Positions 58,207 to 64,000 of a DNA stretch of 64,000 nt are shown piece after piece (positions within the stretch are counted from its first letter, which is position 1; every line of letters begins with the position of its first letter). This DNA is from Locusta migratoria (taxonomy: Eukaryota > Arthropoda > Insecta > Orthoptera > Acrididae). The notes beneath the pieces were generated by a model. That model saw only the letters and a list, made by a program, of their open reading frames with translations, was not told the DNA's origin and did not search any database. The stretch is from NCBI GenBank assembly GCA_026315105.1, contig CM048750.1:168048549-168112548 (forward strand), in the 5' to 3' direction. A program made the translations under genes and the position numbers.

Positions 58207-58935
58207 ACTATGCACCTCAGAAGAAGATGACATGCCCCCTCTGGGTGGAGGTGTGCGCCCTTACCCTCGGTTTGGTGGGTTTTCTGGGGGATTCATAGGT
58301 GGATACCGGGGCACGGACTGCGTCTCGATCCCAGCTTCAACTACGACACCCGTTCTACCAGTAATGCCCCCGCCCAGGCCCTCCTCCCAGTGCCGTCGAT
58401 GTGGCCCTCAGCCCAACGCCACGACGACGCTGCGGTTTGGGGGGAGGGGTGCGGTGTCGCAAAAGTCTGAAATGCGCGCCACGTACTTCCGCTGCGCGCC
58501 GCCATGAAAGCACGGCGCGGTGCTCTAAAGACGTCAGCCGCGGGCGCCCTCTGCCACAACTCCGCTCGTGGCCACCACTGAACTATATCGGCCACTTGGA
58601 AATAGGAAAGGCTTATACCCAGTCTTCTTAAACCATATGCTTGTATGTGCATTCCACTAGTCTACCGCAATGAAGTTAAGTATTGTAATATTTCTACGAA
58701 ATATATATCTTGTACTAATCTAGCTTAATGTTTCTAATTTCTGCCGCCCCCACTGGCTAGTCACCTCAGACTCCGTACCCGCACACGCGTGCATCCTATT
58801 TCCTTGTGTTGGTCTCTCTCCACTCGGCCACCGACACCTAGTACAACCGGCGGCGACGAGACACAAAACAGACAATTGTATCTGAAATTATGCTAATAAA
58901 CTGTCAGTTGATAAAAATTGTTTCTTTCGGATAGC
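58207..58935 (+). other. Probable Gypsy 3' region and LTR
   Basis: Downstream of pol: a GC-rich stretch to ~58560, then AT-rich text ending in AATTATGCTAATAAACTGTC (58887-58906) with an AATAAA-type signal. Position fits a 3' LTR, but no second LTR is present to fix the ends. Confidence 0.4.
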
Positions 58936-59123
58936 GTGTTATTGAAGATTAAATCACCGGCAATACGGACACTGAAGCCTGGATTGTTGACCCTTCCTTC
59001 TGAAACACATCTCCGAAATTTAGTAAAGGGTCTCAAATAGTCATATGAAATTAATACGCACGCTGTATAAGCAATTAAAGACTAGTTTTGTGATGAAAAA
59101 GACGAAAACATACGCTTCAATCT

Positions 59124-59126
<3 letters not shown>

Positions 59127-59172
<46 letters not shown>
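59127..59172. repeat. poly(T) tract
   Basis: About 46 T residues. Confidence 0.98.
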
Positions 59173-59175
<3 letters not shown>

Positions 59176-59491
59176 TCGCATCAGTACTGAAATCATGACC
59201 GTTAAGTGCTGTTTATTTTTCTTTATTGTTTTTTAATGCCCCGGGGGCAGGCTGACAGCAGCCTTGCACGCTGCACTTCAGCCCGGTGTAGATGTGAGTT
59301 TGACAATCGGTAATGGTATTTTAAATCAGGAGTAAAGAAATGTTGAATTTAACAATGAAACAGGAGATAAAATTGGTCAATTAAAAATAATGAAATGAAG
59401 ACTTTAAAACACACATAATCAGTATTAAAAACTCGCACGATGCCTAAAAAAAAAGACTTTGCAGAGCTAAGGGCGACGAGAACAGAGACGA

Positions 59492-59546
<55 letters not shown>
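59492..59546. repeat. poly(A) tract
   Basis: About 54 A residues. The poly-Lys frame over it is an artefact. Confidence 0.98.
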
Positions 59547-59550
<4 letters not shown>

Positions 59551-59559
59551 ACACATTGT

Positions 59560-60450
59560 TCCGCCTATGCGGTGGTTGCTGAAGTCTTAAAATCACTCTC
59601 ACAGCTTGACACTGACACACACGCTTGAGCACGATGCACTGTTAAAACTAAAGCACTGAGACTCCACAGGGGTAGACGGGAAGGAAGGAAGGTGCAGTGG
59701 GGTGGGAAGGGAAGGTGTAAGGGAAAGGAAAACGTAAGGACTCCGAGGGAGGGGAAGGGAGATCCAAGCGGGAAAGGAGGGGATTTTGAGGGGAGGGGGC
59801 ACGTATTGTTTGGGGAGGGGAGGGATTAAGGCTGATAGGATGGGTAAATATCGAGACGGAGGGCGTCATCCGCGAGGGAAGGATGCGGAAGTTACCCTGG
59901 GACAGGATGTGGAGAGTGGAAAGGTGTAGGGAGGGAGGGATATGCTGGCACCGGTATGGTACAGACCCGGTGCTCAGCAGGAGGGGAGAGACAACAGGGT
60001 GATGGGATTCTGGTTTGTGGGTGGTGTAGAGGATGCGGATACATTTAAGGCACTTTACAAGGTGAGGATTAGGAATGAGATCGTGGAGGATCGGCCACGG
60101 CGGAGCGGCCAAGCGCATTCAAGCGCTATGCTGTGATGCGTAAGGCCGTTCCCCGTCGAGGGTTCCAATTCCCCCTCAGGCATGGATATTTGTGCCGTCC
60201 TTACTATTAGTTAGTACATAAGTAGTTTGTAAGTTTAGGGACTGATGACTTCGCCGCATTCTAGGATTTGGAGGGATTTAGAGTAGATGGGGGAGGCGGA
60301 GATCCAAGCGGGTGGAAACTTTCTTACCCCGAAAGCGATTGTTGCGTGATAGTAAGGTATATGTGTACCAAGTTGATTGATTTCGGTCCAGTAGTTTAGG
60401 ACATGTGGAACCTACATACCCACAAATACACATACAGACTATTTTATAAG
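59560..60450. repeat. Purine-rich dispersed repeat, possibly LINE 3' region
   Basis: G/A-rich plus strand (GGGAGATCCAAGCGGGAAAG; GGAGATCCAAGCGGGTGG again at 60298). A SINE at ~60095-60254 seems to split it. The 156-aa minus-strand frame is Pro/Ser-rich because of base composition. Class uncertain. Confidence 0.4.
60095..60254 (+). mobile_element. SINE A-related copy, worn
   Basis: Degenerate head, box B GGGTTCCAATTCCCCC, then the standard body GGCATGGATATTTGTGCCGT and TTTAGGGACTGATGAC. The tail is lost. Confidence 0.8.
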
Positions 60451-60477
60451 TTGCATAGATAGAATCCTCCTGGATCC

Positions 60478-60715
60478 GCTCGGTTAGCCGTGTGGTCTCA
60501 CGCACTGCTTTCCGAAACAGAGAGGCATAACGGCTCTGGTTCGAATCCGCCCTGCGGATTAACGAAGGGGATCGGAATGCCGGACAGCATGGATATGGTT
60601 TTTAGGCGGTTTTCCACATCCCCCTAGGTGAATACCGGGCTGATCCCCAAGTCCCGCCTCAGTTACACGGTTCGCAAACATTTCGTAACACTTTACACTT
60701 TCGCACACTTCCAAC
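60478..60715 (+). mobile_element. tRNA-derived SINE, family C
   Basis: Box A region GGTTAGCCGTGTGGTCTCAC, box B GGTTCGAATCCGC, then GGATGGTTT-type body with TTTTTAGGCGGTTTTCCACA and CCGCCTCAGTTACAC. Different from families A, B and D. Confidence 0.78.
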
Positions 60716-60746
60716 ACTATACGCTGACATTTTGGGTAAACATTTC

Positions 60747-61147
60747 GCCGGCCGCGGTGGCCGAGCCGTCTGCAGCGCGCCAGTCACGGTCTGCACGGCC
60801 ACTGCGGTCGGGGGTTCGAATCCCCCCTCGGGCATGGATATTTGCGCTGTCCTTAGTATTAGCTAGTTCATAAGTAGTTTGTAGGTTTAGGGACTGATGC
60901 CCCGTAGTTAAGTCCCATAAGATCAAAAACGTTTGTATAGCGCATGGGACTTAACTACGGAGTCATTAGTCCCTAAACTTACGAACTACTTATGAACTAA
61001 CTAATACTAAGGACAGCACAAATATCCATGCCCGAGGGGGGGATTCGAACCCCCGACCGTAGTGGCCGTGCAGACCGTCACTGGAGCGCCTCAGTCCCCT
61101 CGGCCACCGCGGCCGGCCCCATAAAATCTACAAACATTTGAACATTT
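60747..61147 (+). mobile_element. SINE A, split by another SINE
   Basis: Head and body at 60747-60923, tail at 61129-61147. TSD GGTAAACATTTC (60735-60746) and GGTACACATTTC (61148-61159), one mismatch. Confidence 0.93.
60924..61117 (-). mobile_element. SINE A inserted in SINE A
   Basis: Minus-strand copy inside the tail of the previous SINE. TSD CCCATAAGATC (60913-60923) and CCCATAAAATC (61118-61128), one mismatch. Confidence 0.94.
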
Positions 61148-61282
61148 GGTACACATTTCCTCCTGGGGGACATGGCACGCAGGAAGGGCACCCTGTAAAT
61201 ATTAACCAATGCCAAATCTGCGTTTAACACAATGACGTCCCGGCATGTGCAGGAAAGGGGCCAATATATAATAATATATAAT

Positions 61283-61517
61283 TGCTGTTGAATCTTCCGA
61301 CTTATATAGTCGTCGTCGAAGAAACATATCTGCTCCTGATGTTTCGTCCAGAGCTGCGCTGTACATCTGCAGAGGTGCTACTGGTAGCGCCGACTGTCGG
61401 CAAGACTCAACGCTACCAATAGCACCTCTGAAGATGTCCAGCGCAGCTCTGGACGAAACGTCAGAAGCAGATATGTTTCTTAGACCACGAACATATAACC
61501 CGGAAGATTCAACAGCA
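61283..61517. repeat. Foldback 4: ~108-bp inverted arms with best hammerhead-like core
   Basis: Arms at 61283-61390 and 61410-61517 around a ~20-bp loop. On the plus strand: CTGAAGA (61428-61434), one T, a perfect 6-bp stem GTCCAG/CTGGAC (61436-61441 and 61449-61454), then GAAACGTC (61455-61462). The left arm holds the same motif on the minus strand. Confidence 0.8.
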
Positions 61518-61582
61518 TTTATTTCAGCCGGTCGTGAAAGCCTTCACTAGATAATATATTGATAGACTTCTCCTGGAACACC

Positions 61583-61793
61583 AAAACGTTCATACGTGTT
61601 TGAGCTCTTATGCGACCAAACTGAGTGGTTATCGGTCGTTAGACTTACACACTAATTACTTGACTAACTTAAACTAACATACTCTAAAGACGACACAAAC
61701 ACCCATGCCCGAGGGAGGATTCGAACCCTCGACTGTAGCGGCCGTACAAACTGTGACTGGCGCGTCGCAGACCGCTCGGCCGCTGCGGCCGGC
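61583..61793 (-). mobile_element. SINE A-related copy
   Basis: Minus-strand, CGCTGCGGCCGG head variant. TSD CCTGGAACACC at 61572-61582 and 61794-61804. Confidence 0.93.
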
Positions 61794-61859
61794 CCTGGAA
61801 CACCCTCTATAGACAGCAGTATTACTGTAACAGTGTTAATATTCATCGTCGCATGTGTA

Positions 61860-62090
61860 CCGCGTCACGTGTCGGAGGATGACGTAGCAGACGGACAGCG
61901 TTAACAAGCAGGGAGCATGGAGCGGCGTGTGGGGAGGGTAGGGTGGTTGGCTGGGGTATCGGTGACGGCGGCCCACAGGCTATCAGCCGGCTCACGGTCG
62001 AGCGCGCGCGTTAGCGGTGGGGGTGCTGCCGGCCGGGGGTGGCAACTGCCTCGCGAGGGGCTGCTGGGAGCCCATCACCAGGGACAAGGC
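61860..62090. other. GC- and CpG-rich island
   Basis: About 230 bp with many CpG (GAGCGCGCGCGTTAGCGG and similar), unlike its AT-rich surroundings. An open frame begins at ATG 61917 but ends inside the SINE, so coding is unproven. No TATA box or splice site can be assigned. Confidence 0.45.
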
Positions 62091-62091
62091 G

Positions 62092-62291
62092 GCCGGCCGC
62101 GGTGGCCGAGGGGGCTGAGGCGCTCCAGTCACGGTCTGCACGGCCACTGCGGTCGGGGGTTCGAATCCCCCCTCCGGCATGGATATTTGTGCCGTTCTTA
62201 GTCTTAGCTAGTTCTGAAGTAGTTTGTAAGCTTAGGGACTGATGACCCCGTAGTTAAGTCCCATAAGTTCTACAAACATTTGAACATTTTT
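62092..62291 (+). mobile_element. SINE A
   Basis: Full-length copy next to the CpG-rich island. No clear TSD found. Confidence 0.93.
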
Positions 62292-62605
62292 TGGTAACTT
62301 ACATCCTTTTTAAACTGCTTACTGTATTCGACTAGTTTAGTTTCAACTTAGGCCAAATTCAGATTAATATACATTGTAAAAATAAGTGAATATTACCTCT
62401 AAGCCACCATGTTACCATGACGGATGGATACAGGGTGAATGATGTGGAATAAAATCATATTATGACTAGTTCTTCTCGTGCTGTTAGTGGCAGATAAATG
62501 GTTAGTTTGAAAATATTAAGGGAGAAACCGGTCAAACGTGTGGTTTCTAAAGAGGGGCAGCAGCCTTTTCAGTAGTTTTAGGGGAAACAGTCTGGATGAT
62601 TTACT
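62292..62605. other. No gene seen
   Basis: AT-rich, unassigned. Confidence 0.4.
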
Positions 62606-62609
62606 GAGC

Positions 62610-62999
62610 TGGCCTTGTAACAGCAACTAACAGAGCTTTGCCATGGAGTTACTGCGAACGGCTGAAAGTAAGGGAAACTACGGTTGTTAATTTTCCCGAG
62701 GAGATGCAGCCCTACTGTATGAATATATGATGATGGCATCCTGTTGGGTAAAATATACCGGAGGTAAATTAGTCCCCCATTCGGATCTCCGGGTGGGTAC
62801 TACTCAGGAGGATGCCGTCATCACGAAAAACAAAGCAGGCATTCTATGGATCGAAGCGTGGAATGTTATATTCCTAAATCTAGTAGGTAATTTAGAGAAA
62901 TAGATAGGTTAAAGTTAGATATAGTAGGAATTAGTGAAGTTCTGTGGCAGCATGAACAGGATTTTCGGTCGGGTGAGCACAGAGTTATAAATACAAAAT
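62610..62999 (+). pseudogene. RTE-type LINE, 5' UTR and endonuclease start
   Basis: The 5' UTR-like part includes GGATCTCCGGGTGGGTACTA. Coding text reads AGILWIEAWNV (GAWNVR-type APE endonuclease start, 62838-62870) and RLKLDIVGISEVLWQHEQDF (62905-62970), where the E of ISEV is the catalytic metal-binding Glu. It stops at ~63000, where a SINE tail follows. 3' truncated. Confidence 0.82.
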
Positions 63000-63003
63000 C
63001 AGT

Positions 63004-63030
63004 TGGTTCTACAAACATTTGAACATTTGA
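63004..63030 (+). mobile_element. SINE A tail scrap
   Basis: TTCTACAAACATTTGAACAT with a second GAACA unit; the head is absent. Confidence 0.75.
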
Positions 63031-63283
63031 ACAACAAGGCGAGCGCACGTCCGAGACGGCACTCATTCAGGCCCAGGTGTCATGCCTGTGCCGTCTTGAC
63101 GTCTGCCAACTCCCTAGTCGCTGTCGGAGCGAACGTATTGCCGCGCCATTTCCCCATTAGTCCAAGCATTCTGTGACAGCGTAATGCTAAATTTTCTGAA
63201 AAAAATTAAATTTCAAATAGGTTTTCTATTTTAAGAAACTCGTGCCTGGATGGCGAAAGAGAGAACACGCAACACTCTCTCCC
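63031..63283. other. No gene seen
   Basis: Unassigned. Confidence 0.4.
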
Positions 63284-63467
63284 GCCCCGTTTGTAATACT
63301 TCTGGCTCCAAGCCATCATATTAAGATCGAAGTATTGCTTCAGTGCAGCCGGCTAGGACCAGTAGGCGACAGATGGTGAAATCTGGTGAGAACCACGACA
63401 GTTGGTATAACAGTTCGGGTTCTCATGGGAAAGAGCACTGGCAAGTTTTCCCGAATTCTAGGGAAGC
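63284..63467. repeat. Unknown repeat U2, copy 2
   Basis: Direct-orientation match to 55846-56030. The sequences diverge sharply after AATTCTAGGGAAG in both. Confidence 0.8.
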
Positions 63468-63795
63468 CCCCGAGCGGCAGGCACTGGACGCCGATTGGCT
63501 GTAGTACTGGCGGTCACGCGCCCAAAACGCAATCATATTTTTATTAATATTTAATAAACTAATTATTTATTCAATGCCGAACACAATTCAGAAAAAGACA
63601 AGCTATGCCCTGAGTAGGTAAACATATTAACAATTGCTAATTCAATAAACATAACAATTGATTTAAGACGAACGATGCATGGCGGCCAATTTTACGCACC
63701 CAATTGCGGAGCGAAGGCAGCCTTGCATCGAGCCGCCACAGTTCAGTTCAGAACAGGTACACGGAGGAGTAACATGTGAGTTCAGCACACGCACT
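63468..63795. other. No gene seen
   Basis: Unassigned. Confidence 0.4.
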
Positions 63796-63797
63796 CG

Positions 63798-64000
63798 GAG
63801 TCCTGAGTAACATGTCGCATACGTAGGCGATCATAAAGCATTGTTTAATCATCTTAGATCAAGGCGAAATGACTTTACATTCAATTTTCAGTTCAGACAA
63901 TGTCAAGTGGATGTTATTATACGGTTTTCTGGTTATCTACAGTCTTTTACTAATTCAGATGGCATCCCGCGGACTTCAGTTTAATTATGTAATTAGTTCA
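63798..64000. repeat. Dispersed repeat RZ, copy 2 (runs off the window)
   Basis: Colinear with 27255-27327 plus 28016-28140. It has no mariner at GACTTTACATTC (63872-63883), so it is the empty site for the palindromic mariner. Confidence 0.8.

Noticed and set aside
57827..58507. Overlapping 97-143 aa frames near the Gypsy 3' end
   Set aside because: They are alternative frames of the GC-rich stretch; only the frame continuing pol has family motifs.
59440..59628. Poly-Lys and poly-Phe frames
   Set aside because: They are translations of the poly(A) tract on both strands.
59648..60118. 156-aa Pro/Ser-rich minus-strand frame
   Set aside because: Composition follows from the purine-rich plus strand; no domain.
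60628..60873. Frames with AAVAE..ALQSRSARPLRSGVRIPP
   Set aside because: This recurring peptide is the translation of the SINE tRNA-like head and appears at every SINE.
61917..62201. 94-aa frame as a gene
   Set aside because: It reads into the SINE head; only the island before it is kept as an observation.
1..64000. CRISPR array, bacterial operon or plasmid origin
   Set aside because: No regularly spaced identical repeats and no bacterial gene layout; repeat types and introns are animal-like.

Overview
This 64-kb window looks like non-genic DNA from a very large, repeat-rich insect genome, most probably an orthopteran of the Schistocerca (locust/grasshopper) type. That assignment is inference. 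It rests on one ~200-bp tRNA-derived SINE family with a GCCGGCCGCGGTGG-type head and an AAACATTTGAACATTTT tail, present about twenty times on both strands, and on CR1/L2-, RTE- and L1/Tx1-type LINEs, Tc1/mariner, hAT, MULE-like, Gypsy and Copia remnants. I found no convincing intact host gene. Every longer reading frame that I could identify belongs to a mobile element or is a by-product of one.

Layout. 1-5 kb: two SINEs, then three inverted-repeat (foldback) elements that share a hammerhead-ribozyme-like core. 5.05-7.78 kb: a complete hAT element with terminal inverted repeats (TIRs) and an 8-bp target-site duplication (TSD), and a decayed transposase that keeps intron boundaries. 8.9-10.7 kb: two unrelated Tc1-like remnants fused together, the second holding two SINEs. 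12.6-14.2 kb: a minus-strand mariner with two SINEs. 14.2-15.7 kb: a composite repeat holding a solo LTR and a late SINE. 16.5-23.3 kb: several minus-strand CR1/L2-like LINE 3' halves. 23.3-26.8 kb: a second copy of the composite repeat, split by a 2.65-kb MULE-like transposon with a 9-bp TSD. 26.8-28.0 kb: a Tc1 5' fragment and a palindromic mariner. 29.2-32.3 kb: LINE fragments, SINEs and an unknown repeat. 32.7-38.7 kb: a THAP-domain fragment and a two-ORF LINE bracketed by 97-bp inverted tRNA-Thr-like sequences. 39-44.5 kb: a foldback, a diverged tandem array, two SINEs and long AT-rich sequence. 44.5-48.1 kb: RTE- and CR1/L2-like LINEs. 50.2-50.6 kb: a Copia 5' fragment with an inverted LTR end. 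53.6-54.2 kb: an inverted paralogue of the 30-kb unknown repeat. 56.9-58.9 kb: a Gypsy integrase and 3' end. 59-64 kb: purine-rich repeat, several SINE families including SINE-in-SINE, another ribozyme-like foldback, and an RTE LINE 5' end.

The features do not work together as a pathway. They record a nesting history. SINEs are young: many have 10-14 bp TSDs, and they sit inside older transposons. Pairs of paralogous repeats inside the window give empty sites that date a solo LTR, the MULE-like element, the palindromic mariner and one SINE. The features most worth following are the ribozyme-like foldbacks, the inverted tRNA-flanked LINE, and the palindromic mariner.
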